From positions 124,001 through 188,000 of the forward strand of contig NZ_QLMJ01000007.1 in NCBI RefSeq assembly GCF_003259845.1: a DNA stretch of 64,000 bases, given 5' to 3'. This stretch comes from Actinoplanes lutulentus (lineage in GTDB: Bacteria; Actinomycetota; Actinomycetes; Mycobacteriales; Micromonosporaceae). Both the position numbers and the translations under genes were made by a program. The stretch's first letter is position 1. Every line of letters begins with the position of its first letter. Of this stretch, positions 52,267 to 63,944 are shown in pieces. The notes under the pieces were generated by a model. That model did not search any database and was not told where the DNA came from. It saw nothing but the letters and a program-made list of their open reading frames with translations.

Positions 52267-52380
52267 GTGACCGGCGCAGGCCGGCTGGGGTGACCAGCGC
52301 AGGCCGGCTGGGGTGACCAGCGCGCGGGCCGGCTGGCGTGACCAGCGCGGGCCGGCCGGGGTGACCAGCGCGGGTCAGCT
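52267..52380. repeat. Five tandem ~23-bp repeats at the 3' end of a response regulator
   Basis: Units beginning GTGACC(A/G)GCGC start at 52267, 52290, 52313, 52338 and 52361; most are 23 bp and one is 25. They fill the space between the NUDIX gene and the stop of the convergent LuxR-type regulator (52375), and the last unit enters that gene. Confidence 0.85.
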
Positions 52381-53073
52381 GCTGAGCCAGCCTGGTCTGA
52401 TCAGGCCGGCTTCGTAGGCCAGGACCACCAGCTGGGTCCGGTCGCGGGCGCTCAGCTTGATCATCGTCCGGCTCACGTGTGTTTTCGCCGTGGCCGGGCT
52501 GATGATCAGGCGGCCGGCGATCTCGTCGTTGGACAGGCCTTCGGCGACCAGAACCATCACCTCCCGTTCGCGATCGGTCAGCTGCTCCAGCTGCCGGGAC
52601 GGCTCCGGGGCCCGGCCACGGACGGCCGGTCCGGCCGCGAACTCGCCGATCACCCGCCGCGTCACGCTCGGCGACAGCAGCGCCTCACCGGCCGCGACGA
52701 CGCGCACGGCCCGCAGCAGCTCGACCGGCTCGGTGTCTTTCACCAGGAACCCGGAAGCCCCGGTCCGGAGCGCCTCGAAAACGTACTCATCCAGCTCGAA
52801 CGTGGTCAGAATGACCACCTTGGTGCCGGCCAGCTCTGGATCGGCGGCGATCCGGCGGGTCGCCTCAAGGCCGTCGACGCCGGGCATCCGGATGTCCATC
52901 AGCACGATGTCCGCCCGGGTCTCCCGGACCAGACTCACGGCCTGCAGCCCGTCGGCGGCCTCACCCACCACCGTGATGTCCGGCTCCGCGTCGAGCAGCG
53001 CCCGGAAGCCCGCCCGAACCAGCGCCTGATCATCCGCCAGGACCACTGAGATCATGCCCATCCCCGCCCTCAT
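52375..53073 (-). CDS. NarL/LuxR-type response regulator
   Basis: A 232-residue regulator: receiver with Asp60 in VLMDIRMPGVDG and VKDTEPVELL, followed by a LuxR-type DNA-binding domain (~165-225) with LTDREREVMVLVAEGLSNDEI and SPATAKTHVSRTMIKL. ATG 53073 has AGGAG seven bases upstream and overlaps the kinase stop by 4 bp, so the pair is translated together. The gene's 3' end lies in a tandem repeat. Confidence 0.95.
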   Translation of the reverse strand: MRAGMGMISVVLADDQALVRAGFRALLDAEPDITVVGEAADGLQAVSLVRETRADIVLMDIRMPGVDGLEATRRIAADPELAGTKVVILTTFELDEYVFEALRTGASGFLVKDTEPVELLRAVRVVAAGEALLSPSVTRRVIGEFAAGPAVRGRAPEPSRQLEQLTDREREVMVLVAEGLSNDEIAGRLIISPATAKTHVSRTMIKLSARDRTQLVVLAYEAGLIRPGWLSS

Positions 53074-54671
53074 GACTCTCCTGTTGGGAGCACGACCGAC
53101 ACCAGGAAGCCGCCCGCCGCCGGCCGGCCCGCCTCGAAGCGCCCGCCCAGGCTCTCCGCCCGCGCCCGCATCCCAGCGATGCCGCTGCCCCGCTCCCCCT
53201 CATCACCGCCCTGGTCTATCGGATCGGCCCGGTCGGCCCGCTTGGTCGGGTCGGACCGGGCTGGCGGATCGGACCGGCCTGGCGAATCGGACCGGCCTGG
53301 CGAATCGGACCGGCCTGGCGGATCGAACCGGCCTGGCGGATCGAACCGGCCTGGCGGATCGAACCGGGCTGGCGGATCGGACCGGGCTGGCGGATCGGAC
53401 CGGGGTGGCGGGTCGGACCGGGGTGGCGGGTCGGTGGGGGGTGGGCCGCTGTTGCGGATGGAGAAGTGGAGGGCGGACGGCAGGTAGCTCACTGCCACCT
53501 CGGCGTCCGGCGATGGGCCGGTGGCAGCACCGTGGCGGCGCACGTTGGTCAGGGCTTCCTGCACGATTCGGTAGGCCGCACGGTCGACCTCGGCCGGCAG
53601 GTCGCGGGGCTCGCCGCGGATCACGGTCCGCACCGGGAACCCCGCGTCGGCGGTCAGGTCCTCCAGCCGGGCCAGGCCGAGCACCGGCTGCCGGGGCGCC
53701 GCCTCGCCCTCGGTGCGCAGCACCCCGAGCACCGAGCGCACCTCACGCAACGCCTCCGAACTCGCCGTCTTGATCGCGGACAGCGCCTCGCGGGCCTGCT
53801 CGGGGCGGCTGTCCATCAGGTGCAGCCCGACGCCGGCCTGCACGTTGATCAGCGAGAGGTGGTGGCCGAGCACGTCGTGCAGCTCCCGGGCGATCCGGAG
53901 CCGCTCCTCGGAGGCCTGGCGGCGCTCCTGCTCCTCTCGGGCCCGGGCCTGCTCCAGCCGGACCTTCGTGATCGCGGCAACCTGCTCGGAGTACGCCTTG
54001 GCGACCGCGCCGACCACCACCGAACCGCCCAGCCCGCCGACGAGCAGCAACGACTCCCGCAGCCCTGGCGGGGTGCCGGGCAGCCCCAGCGGACCCATCA
54101 GCACCAGCGTGACCAGCAGGTAGGCCGCCCCGGCCAGCGCCGCCGCGACGAAGGCGGTCCGGTGCCGGCCGGTGAAGGAGAGGCTGAACAGGGCGATGAG
54201 CGGGGCCACCGCGTACGTCCAGTGGGGCGACGCGATCGTGGCGACGGCGATCGAACCCGCTGCTGCCACGGCGAAGACCCGGGCCGGCGCGCGCCACCGC
54301 CAGAACAGTGCGAGCGGGCCGACGAGCAGCAGACCGTAGACCAGCGCGCTGCTGCCGACGTGAACGGAGCCCAGATGAAAGGAGCCGAGACGAAGAGAGT
54401 CGAGGTGAACGGCGTAGTCACGGGCGCCGAGCACGTGGAACAGCACCGCGCCGATCACCGCGCCGGGCGGCCAGTGCCCGTGCCAGCGCCGCGCCCACGG
54501 CGGCCGTGGCCGCGGCCAGTCGTCCTCTTGGTAACGCGCCCACGGCTGGCCCGCCCACGGTGGGGAACCGGGCCAGCCGTCATGCTTGCCGCGCGACCGC
54601 GAGGCCCGCGCCCAGGGCGGCCGGTGAGCACGCTCTGCGGCGAACCGCTGCGGACTGCCCGGATGCCTCAT
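53070..54671 (-). CDS. Sensor histidine kinase with repeat-expanded ATP lid
   Basis: A 533-residue NarL-type kinase. A Trp/Pro/Arg-rich cytoplasmic start (1-~70) is followed by membrane helices (~70-225), the phosphorylation helix with His265 in ARELHDVLGHHLSL and an ATPase domain. The N-box is RIVQEALTNVRRH (Asn375). Between the NSG at ~407-409 and the GSGIAGM box at ~495-501 there are about 85 residues, where kinases of this class usually have 15-20. Most of the extra length is ten or eleven six-residue repeats of the type (G/A/P)R(S/F)D(P/S)P, encoded by 18-bp repeats at 53248-53445. Short LGSxxL-like repeats also occur at ~90-110. Confidence 0.92.
   Translation of the reverse strand: MRHPGSPQRFAAERAHRPPWARASRSRGKHDGWPGSPPWAGQPWARYQEDDWPRPRPPWARRWHGHWPPGAVIGAVLFHVLGARDYAVHLDSLRLGSFHLGSVHVGSSALVYGLLLVGPLALFWRWRAPARVFAVAAAGSIAVATIASPHWTYAVAPLIALFSLSFTGRHRTAFVAAALAGAAYLLVTLVLMGPLGLPGTPPGLRESLLLVGGLGGSVVVGAVAKAYSEQVAAITKVRLEQARAREEQERRQASEERLRIARELHDVLGHHLSLINVQAGVGLHLMDSRPEQAREALSAIKTASSEALREVRSVLGVLRTEGEAAPRQPVLGLARLEDLTADAGFPVRTVIRGEPRDLPAEVDRAAYRIVQEALTNVRRHGAATGPSPDAEVAVSYLPSALHFSIRNSGPPPTDPPPRSDPPPRSDPPARSDPPARFDPPGRFDPPGRFDPPGRSDSPGRSDSPGRSDPPARSDPTKRADRADPIDQGGDEGERGSGIAGMRARAESLGGRFEAGRPAAGGFLVSVVLPTGES
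53248..53445. repeat. Eleven in-frame 18-bp repeats inside the histidine kinase gene
   Basis: Units of 18 bp (GGATCGGACCGGCCTGGC and variants) start at 53248 and repeat to 53445; ten are close copies and the eleventh is degenerate. They encode six-residue repeats in the ATP-lid region of the kinase. Because each unit is a multiple of three, copy number can change without a frameshift. Confidence 0.95.
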
Positions 54672-54888
54672 GCAGCGAACCTACGGCAATCGGCACTGCC
54701 GCCGCGTCGGCCCACGGGCCTACTACCGGGGTCGGCCCGCGTACTCCCCCGGGCGTATGCCGCGTGCGCCGTGAGGCCTTGAGCACTCCCTCGGGATGCT
54801 CCCGCCGGGCGACGCGCCGGGATGCCGTTGCGAGGAGGCTGAATCCATCACCAGGACCCGCCCGACGGGACCGACAAGAGGAGACCCC

Positions 54889-55311
54889 ATGCAACCCGAG
54901 ACCCGGCTCCGCACCTCCGACACCGAACGCGAACAGGTCGCCGAGATCCTGCGTGCCTCGATGGCCGAAGGACGGATCGATCTCAACGAGGGGGAGGAAC
55001 GGCTCGCCAAGGCGTACGCGGCTATTTATCGCGACGAGCTCGCGCCGCTCACCTCAGATCTCCCCGACGGTGGCCGCGCCGCTCTGGCCCGCACACCACA
55101 GGCGCGGGCCGCGACACGCCGGTCGCTGCAACGGCACGCCAGTTTCATCCTGATCATCGGTGGCGTCCTGACCGGACTGTGGCTGCTCTCCGGAGCGCAG
55201 TTCTTCTGGCCGGTCATTCCGATCGCGTTCCTGGTCATGGGCTTGGTCCGGCACGCCCGTTATGGCCGCTATCAATTCCGCTACAGCTACGCGCACGGCC
55301 GCGTCCACTGA
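54889..55311 (+). CDS. DUF1707 membrane protein
   Basis: A 140-residue protein. Residues ~5-57 are a DUF1707 domain (RTSDTEREQVAEILRASMAE, GRIDLNEGEERLAKAYAA), a short helical module often at the start of actinomycete membrane and cell-envelope proteins; two hydrophobic segments follow (~85-120). Start: ATG 54889, with GAGGAG six bases upstream. It diverges from the two-component pair, which may regulate it, since kinase and DUF1707 genes are often neighbours. Confidence 0.85.
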   Translation: MQPETRLRTSDTEREQVAEILRASMAEGRIDLNEGEERLAKAYAAIYRDELAPLTSDLPDGGRAALARTPQARAATRRSLQRHASFILIIGGVLTGLWLLSGAQFFWPVIPIAFLVMGLVRHARYGRYQFRYSYAHGRVH

Positions 55312-55367
55312 CCACCCGCTGTCGGGTGTCCGGCACCACTCCGACGTGGCCGCGACGGTCGTTGATC

Positions 55368-55417
55368 TTCGTCCCTCCCTCTGCCAGAGTGGCCGAGTTT
55401 GTTCGGGGAGGGACGAA
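55368..55417 (+). promoter_or_regulatory. Leader hairpin covering the ribosome site of the YdjM-like gene
   Basis: TTCGTCCCTCC (55368-55378) is an exact complement of GGAGGGACGAA (55407-55417), and the 3' arm contains the only good ribosome-binding sequence (GGAGGG) of the gene starting at 55422. Folding would hide it. A small CTC/GAG hairpin sits in the loop. Confidence 0.6.
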
Positions 55418-55421
55418 ACAC

Positions 55422-56243
55422 ATGATGGGACCGTCGCACGCGCTTTCGGGCGCGGCCGCCTGGCTGGCGGGTAGCTGGGCGCTCGCCCAGTTCGCCGGCG
55501 TCAGCCAGTCACCGCTCGAGGTCGCGGTCGGAACGGCGGTCTGCGCCGGCGGCGCACTCCTGCCCGACCTGGACATGTCCGGAAAGGTCACCCGCAACCA
55601 GGGCGGCGCCACGGTCGCCCGCACGTTCGGCGTCGCGTCACTGTTCGTCGCCGAGGTGGTCGAGAAGTTCTCGCTCGGCGTCTACACGGCGACGAAACTG
55701 AGCCGCGACCCACGCCGCGACAACGGGCACCGCACGTTCACCCACACGCTGCCGTTCTGCGCGCTGATCGGCTGGGGCACCACGGCCCTGGCTACCGCGT
55801 ACGGAAAATGGGCGGTGGTCGGCATCGTCTTCTTCATGGCAGGGTTGGCGCTGCGCGGCCTCTTCGACGAGTGGGCCGAACGCGCCGGCTGGGTGATCGT
55901 CACCCTCGCCTCGGCGTTCATCGCCTGGTTCACTGCTGCGAACCTCCCGGGCGACCGCGGTTATCCGCTCCTCGGTCTGGCCGTGGCCATAGGCTGCGTC
56001 GTCCACATCCTGGGCGACATGATCACCAAGAACGGCGTACCGATTCTCTGGCCGATTCCGATCAATCGCCGGATGTGGCGCATGGTCGGCATCCCGAACA
56101 GCATGGCCGTCAAGGTGGGCGGCAAGGTGGAGGTCGTGGTGCTCCGCACCGCCTTCACGATCATCTCGCTGCTCTCGATCGCCGGCCTCTTCGTCCCCGG
56201 CGTCCTGGAACGCCTCAACCTGGACGTCTGGGCCAGCCGCTAA
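55422..56243 (+). CDS. YdjM-like membrane-bound metal-dependent hydrolase
   Basis: A 273-residue protein of the LexA-binding inner-membrane hydrolase (YdjM) family: SHALSGAAAWLAG near the start, GALLPDLDMSGK, RDNGHRTFTHTLPFCALIGWG (metal-type His residues) and VAIGCVVHILGDMITKNGVPILWP, with about five membrane helices between. The family is poorly characterised and linked to the SOS response in some bacteria. ATG 55422 (or 55425) follows GGGGAGGGA, which is sequestered in a leader hairpin. A strong terminator lies 60 bp after the stop. Confidence 0.9.
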   Translation: MMGPSHALSGAAAWLAGSWALAQFAGVSQSPLEVAVGTAVCAGGALLPDLDMSGKVTRNQGGATVARTFGVASLFVAEVVEKFSLGVYTATKLSRDPRRDNGHRTFTHTLPFCALIGWGTTALATAYGKWAVVGIVFFMAGLALRGLFDEWAERAGWVIVTLASAFIAWFTAANLPGDRGYPLLGLAVAIGCVVHILGDMITKNGVPILWPIPINRRMWRMVGIPNSMAVKVGGKVEVVVLRTAFTIISLLSIAGLFVPGVLERLNLDVWASR

Positions 56244-56303
56244 CGCCGCGCCGCCCGGGCGAACTGGCAGCCCTCGGAAGCGCCGCGGACCAAACTCTTT
56301 TCG

Positions 56304-56356
56304 GCCCTACACCCACTGTGGATGTGAGCACATCCACCGTGGGTGTAGGGCTTTTT
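56304..56356 (+). terminator. Strong rho-independent terminator
   Basis: A ~21-bp stem (56304-56326 with 56331-56351, one bulge or mismatch) and AGCA loop is followed by TTTTT (56352-56356). It ends the transcript of the YdjM-like gene. Confidence 0.92.
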
Positions 56357-56523
56357 GAGTTATAGGCGGCGCGGCACGCGAGCCAGCACCGCACGCGAGA
56401 CGCGGGCGCCAGACCCGGGCGCGGGCGGGTTATCCACAGGTCGGCGACGAGGGCGGCGGGCTGGGGTGGTGCTGGGGCACGATCGGGGCGCGGGCGGGGC
56501 GGGTTGAGGCGCTGGCGCAGGGA

Positions 56524-56726
56524 GTGCCGGCTCGGCCTCGGCGTCTCGATCTGCTGATCGCCGAGGGTGACAGCAAGCGCGCGTCGAGGGCTTTCGTGCC
56601 GCGGCTTCCGGCCGTCCTCACCGTTACCGTCGCTGGGTACCAGCTGCCGGTGGTGCCGCTCACCGTGCTGCTGGAGACCAACGCTGACGTGGCGGACCTG
56701 CGTCGCAGGTCCGCCGTCATCGCTCG

Positions 56727-56742
<16 letters not shown>
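56524..56742 (+). pseudogene. Possible short gene remnant
   Basis: A 72-residue frame, RLDLLIAEGDSKRASRAF then VLTVTVAGYQLPVVPLTVLLETNADVADLRRR, with a look of the C-terminal part of a nucleotidyltransferase-like or similar soluble protein. It has no ribosome site and its last codons overlap the convergent metH stop region. It may be the relic of a larger gene, or chance; the assignment is weak. Upstream sequence 56357-56523 holds nothing clear. Confidence 0.25.
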
Positions 56743-60356
<3,614 letters not shown>

Positions 60357-60362
60357 GACACA

Positions 60363-60381
60363 CCTCCGAGTAGTTCGGAGG
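60363..60381 (-). promoter_or_regulatory. Hairpin containing the metH ribosome-binding site
   Basis: On the minus strand CCTCCGA-ACTAC-TCGGAGG forms a 7-bp stem whose 3' arm ends in GGAGG, six bases before the GTG start. It could act as the expression platform of the riboswitch just upstream. Confidence 0.7.
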
Positions 60382-60400
60382 CGCCCTTGTCGGTTTTCAC

Positions 60401-60446
60401 CGGTCGAGCGTGACGGGTGGGCCCGCTGCAGCGCCTCTCGGCCGGA
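60401..60446 (-). ncRNA. Probable S-adenosylhomocysteine (SAH) riboswitch
   Basis: The minus-strand leader of metH contains CCGAGAGGCGCTGCAGCGGG, then CCCACCCGTCACGCTCGACC. This matches the remembered SAH-riboswitch core (CCGAG..GCGCUGC..CGG, a hairpin, then CA.GCUCG): an outer CGAG/CTCG stem, the conserved GCGCTGC junction and a CGGG/CCCG inner hairpin. SAH riboswitches precede metH, ahcY and metF genes. Assignment is by eye. Confidence 0.7.
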
Positions 60447-60467
60447 CCGTCAACGATACCCACTTCT

Positions 60468-62102
60468 TCACTTGGCATCGGCGTAGGCACCAACCACTGA
60501 GACGTCGAGGGGGAAACGCACCGTGGTGTCCCCGAACAGCATCCGGCCGGCCCGCGCCGCGCACTCGTGGACCGCGCGCACGACGTCCTGAGCCTGGTCA
60601 GACGGGCAGTGCACCACGACCTCATCGTGCACGAAAAGGACGAGCTCGGCGGGTGTGCCCTCCAGCTCGGTGCGCAGCAACGCCAGCAGGACGAGAGCCC
60701 ACTCGGCAGCCGTGGCCTGAATCACGAAGTTTCGGGTGAATCGGCCCCGGGCCCGGCCGGGCGGCACCGCGGCCTCGTCGGGTGGGTCGAGACCGGCGTC
60801 CCGGGAGGCGAACGCCGGCGGGCACGTCCGGCCCAGCCAGGACCGGACCAGGCCGCCGGTCTCCCCCGTGCGCGCGGCCGCCTCCACGTAATCGAAGGCC
60901 ACCGGGTAGTGCCGGCGCAGCACCGCCAGCGCCGGGATGGCGTCGCCGCCGGTCTGCCCGTACATCGCGCCGAGCAGTGCGATTTTCGCCTTGGCCCGGT
61001 CGCCGCTGAACGAGTCGGTCGCCAGGGCGGCGTAGAGATCGCCGGCGGCCGCGGCCCGGGCCAGGCGCTCGTCGCCGGAGACCGCGGCCATCACCCGGGG
61101 CTCCAGCTGGCCGGCGTCGGCGACCACGAACTGCCAGCCCGGATCGGCCACCACGCCGCGGCGGACGACCTTGGGCACCTGGAGCGCGCCGCCGCCCCGG
61201 GCCGCCCAGCGGCCGGAGACGACGCCTCCCGGAACGTACTCAGGGCGGAATCGGCCGTCGCGCACCCAGGCGTCGCACCAGGACCAGCCGTGTGCCGTCC
61301 AGATGCGGTAGAGCTCCTTGTATTCCAGCAGCGGGGCGACGGCGGGGTGGTCGACCTCGCGCAGCACCCAGGCCCGGGTGTTGGGCACCTGGATGCCGGC
61401 CCGGCCGAACGCGCGCAGCACCTCAGCCGGCGAGTCAGGGTGCAGCCCGCGGACGCCGAACGCCGCGTTGATCTGGGCGGTCAGCTCGGCGAGACGGCGG
61501 GGCGGGCCGACCGGCTGCGGCGGCCCGAGCAGCTCCCGCAACAACTCGTCGTGGATGTCAGCGCGCCACGGCAGGCCGACATGCCCCATCTCGGCGGCGA
61601 TCAGCGCCCCGGCCGACTCGGCGGCGACCAGCATCCGGAAGCGGCCGGGGTGCTCGGTTTCGGCGATGCGTTGCTGCTGTGACGCGTACCCAAGCAGTAA
61701 GTCCTGGATCTCCATGGACGGCGCTGAAGCGGCCTCGAAGAGAGCTGCCTGGGCGAAGCCCGGCGGCTCGGCGCCGTGACGTGGTGGATCGGGTGGCACC
61801 GGGAGGCCGCGTGATCGTGCGAGCACCGCGGCGACCCCCCGTGGCTCGCCCCAGTGCCCCGCGTGCCCGAGCAAGAGAGCCTCGGTGAGCTCCAGATCGT
61901 GACAGCGGGCCACCCGCACCCCGGCCCTCAGCAGGGCCGGGTAGATGTCGGCGGTGGACGACCAGACCCAGCGAGGCTGGTCAGCGGCCTCCCGGGCAGC
62001 CATGGTCGCGGGCAGGTCGGCCACCTGGTGAGGTGGACCGGCCGGCCCGCCGTCGGCTCGCAGGTCCTGCAGCCGACCGTCGGGGAGTACCGCTACTAAC
62101 AC
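60468..62102 (-). CDS. PolA-like bifunctional 3'-5' exonuclease/DNA polymerase
   Basis: A 544-residue family A polymerase of the short actinobacterial type. Motif A reads ADAGQLEPRVMAAVSGD (canonical DYSQIELR; the catalytic Asp is kept, the next residues are changed), motif B is RAKAKIALLGAMYGQTGG and motif C is LFVHDEVVVH. The N-terminal ~180 residues correspond to a degenerate 3'-5' exonuclease domain; no 5'-nuclease domain is present. It probably works in repair. The GTG start is at 62102, and the 3' end lies 22 bp from the riboswitch of metH. Confidence 0.85.
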   Translation of the reverse strand: MLVAVLPDGRLQDLRADGGPAGPPHQVADLPATMAAREAADQPRWVWSSTADIYPALLRAGVRVARCHDLELTEALLLGHAGHWGEPRGVAAVLARSRGLPVPPDPPRHGAEPPGFAQAALFEAASAPSMEIQDLLLGYASQQQRIAETEHPGRFRMLVAAESAGALIAAEMGHVGLPWRADIHDELLRELLGPPQPVGPPRRLAELTAQINAAFGVRGLHPDSPAEVLRAFGRAGIQVPNTRAWVLREVDHPAVAPLLEYKELYRIWTAHGWSWCDAWVRDGRFRPEYVPGGVVSGRWAARGGGALQVPKVVRRGVVADPGWQFVVADAGQLEPRVMAAVSGDERLARAAAAGDLYAALATDSFSGDRAKAKIALLGAMYGQTGGDAIPALAVLRRHYPVAFDYVEAAARTGETGGLVRSWLGRTCPPAFASRDAGLDPPDEAAVPPGRARGRFTRNFVIQATAAEWALVLLALLRTELEGTPAELVLFVHDEVVVHCPSDQAQDVVRAVHECAARAGRMLFGDTTVRFPLDVSVVGAYADAK

Positions 62103-62135
62103 GCCGCCATTCTGCGCCCGCGGTACGACAAATTC

Positions 62136-63038
62136 TTACTTCACGGCGCCGGCGGTGAGGCCCGCCTGGATCTGCCGCTGGAAGATCGCGTAGACCACGA
62201 TCATCGGCAGGATCGTCAGGGTGAGCGCGGCGAACAGCGTGGACCACTGCGCGTGGTAACCGGCCTGCACGCTGATGTTCGCGATGCCCTGGGTGAGCAC
62301 CCACTTCGAGTCGGCGCCGGCGCCCTGCATGATCGCGACCGGCAGGAGGTACTGGTTCCACTGGCCGACGATGTTGAAGATCGTGATGCTGACCAGGCCG
62401 GACTTCGCCATCGGCATCATGATCTGGAAGAACTTCCGGGTGTGCGACGCGCCGTCGACGGTGGCCGCCTCGTCGATCTCCATCGGCAGCGACTTGAAGA
62501 ACGCCGCCAGGAAGAAGACGGTGAACGGCAGCGAGTACGCGATGTACACCAGGATCAGCCCGGTGAACGTGTTGATCAGCCCGAGGTTCTTGAGAATGAA
62601 GAAGAGCGGGGTGATCGCCATGAACGTGGGGAACGCCAGGCCGGAGACGAACAGGTAGTACAGGAACCGGTTGCCCTTGAACTGGTACCGGGCCAGCACG
62701 TACGCCGCCATCGAGCCGAACAGCATGGTGCCGGCCGTGCTGATCGTGACCACGAAGACGCTGTTCAGGAAGTACTGACCGATGTTCGCCTCGGTCCAGG
62801 CGTCGGCGTAGGTGGCGAACGAGAAGGAGCTGGGCAGCGCGAAAGGCTTGCCGAGGAAGATCTCGGTGTTGCTCTTGAACGACGCGAGCAGGACCCAGAT
62901 GAGCGGGCCGGCCGTGGCGATTGCCCAGGCGAAAAGAGCGATATGCGCAAGCCCGTTGAGCGGGCTTATTTCGCGCTTTTTCCGCTCAACCGGCGACACG
63001 GCGGCAGGAACGGCGGGGGCATCAGCAGTGGTAGTCAT
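62136..63038 (-). CDS. Sugar ABC transporter permease (MalG type)
   Basis: A 300-residue permease with six membrane helices: ITFLIWVLLASFKSN-like start (GPLIWVLLASFKSNTEIFLG), the EAA loop in EIDEAATVDGASHTRKFFQI (contact with the ATPase) and a C-terminal hydrophobic helix. ATG 63038 overlaps the stop of the first permease gene by 1 bp; longer upstream frames belong to that gene. Together they form the channel of a carbohydrate importer; no ATPase gene lies within the window. Confidence 0.93.
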   Translation of the reverse strand: MTTTADAPAVPAAVSPVERKKREISPLNGLAHIALFAWAIATAGPLIWVLLASFKSNTEIFLGKPFALPSSFSFATYADAWTEANIGQYFLNSVFVVTISTAGTMLFGSMAAYVLARYQFKGNRFLYYLFVSGLAFPTFMAITPLFFILKNLGLINTFTGLILVYIAYSLPFTVFFLAAFFKSLPMEIDEAATVDGASHTRKFFQIMMPMAKSGLVSITIFNIVGQWNQYLLPVAIMQGAGADSKWVLTQGIANISVQAGYHAQWSTLFAALTLTILPMIVVYAIFQRQIQAGLTAGAVK

Positions 63039-63925
63039 CAGTGGGCCTCCCGCCGGGTGACCCGCAGGGTCAGCGCGGCGAACGTCAGGGTCAGGAAGAA
63101 GAGCGCCACGCCGAGGGCGGAGGCGTAACCGGCCTGTGAGTACTCGAAGGCGTTCCGGTAGATCATCATCGACAGCACCGAGGTCGCGCCGTCCGGACCA
63201 CCCCGGTCCACCGACATGATGTTGACCAGGGCGAACGCGTCGAACGCGGCGATACCCAGGTAGACCCAGGCGACCTGAAGGGTGCTCCAGAGCAGCGGGA
63301 TCGTGATCTTGAAGAAGAGCGTGATCCGGTTGGCACCGTCGAGCGCCGCGGCCTCGTAGACCTCCTGCTCGATCGAGCCCATGCCGGCCGAGAAGAGCAC
63401 CACGTAGAAGCCGACCGCCTGCCACACCATCACGGCGAGGATGCAGGTCAGCGCCCACCGCTCGTCGGCCAGGAAGAGCCACGGCGACCAGGATTCCGGG
63501 AAGAGGCCGTTGAGCATGCCGCTCTCGTCGGTGGAGAACACCCGGCCGAAGATCACCGCGACGATGGCGAGCGCCATCAGCTGCGGGAAGAAGAAGATGA
63601 CGCGGTAGAACTTCGACCCACGGACACCCTTGTGCATCCCGCCGCCGGCATTCAACAGGAACGCGAACACCAGGGCGATCGCGATCGTGATGATCGGCAG
63701 CAGGATCAGCAGGTAGAGGTTGTGCCCGATCGAGCGCCAGAACAGGTCGTCGTTCCAGAGCCGCTCGAAGTTGTCGAAGCCGATGTACTTGATCGGACCC
63801 AGACCGGACCAGCTGGTGAAGGCCAGCTGGAACGTCTGGATGTACGCCGCGACGACGAAGGTGGCGTAGAGCACCACCGGCACGGCAAGGAAGCCGATGA
63901 TGAAGGGATACTTGCCGTGCCGCAT
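63038..63925 (-). CDS. Sugar ABC transporter permease (MalF type)
   Basis: A 295-residue permease with six helices, starting PFIIGFLAVPVVLYATFVVA; the EAA loop is YEAAALDGANRITLFFKI. ATG 63925 follows an AGAGG-type site. It is the middle gene of a binding protein-permease-permease operon typical of CUT1 sugar importers (sn-glycerol-3-phosphate, cellobiose, maltose and similar). Confidence 0.93.
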   Translation of the reverse strand: MRHGKYPFIIGFLAVPVVLYATFVVAAYIQTFQLAFTSWSGLGPIKYIGFDNFERLWNDDLFWRSIGHNLYLLILLPIITIAIALVFAFLLNAGGGMHKGVRGSKFYRVIFFFPQLMALAIVAVIFGRVFSTDESGMLNGLFPESWSPWLFLADERWALTCILAVMVWQAVGFYVVLFSAGMGSIEQEVYEAAALDGANRITLFFKITIPLLWSTLQVAWVYLGIAAFDAFALVNIMSVDRGGPDGATSVLSMMIYRNAFEYSQAGYASALGVALFFLTLTFAALTLRVTRREAH

Positions 63926-63944
63926 GGTACGTCTGCCTAACCTC

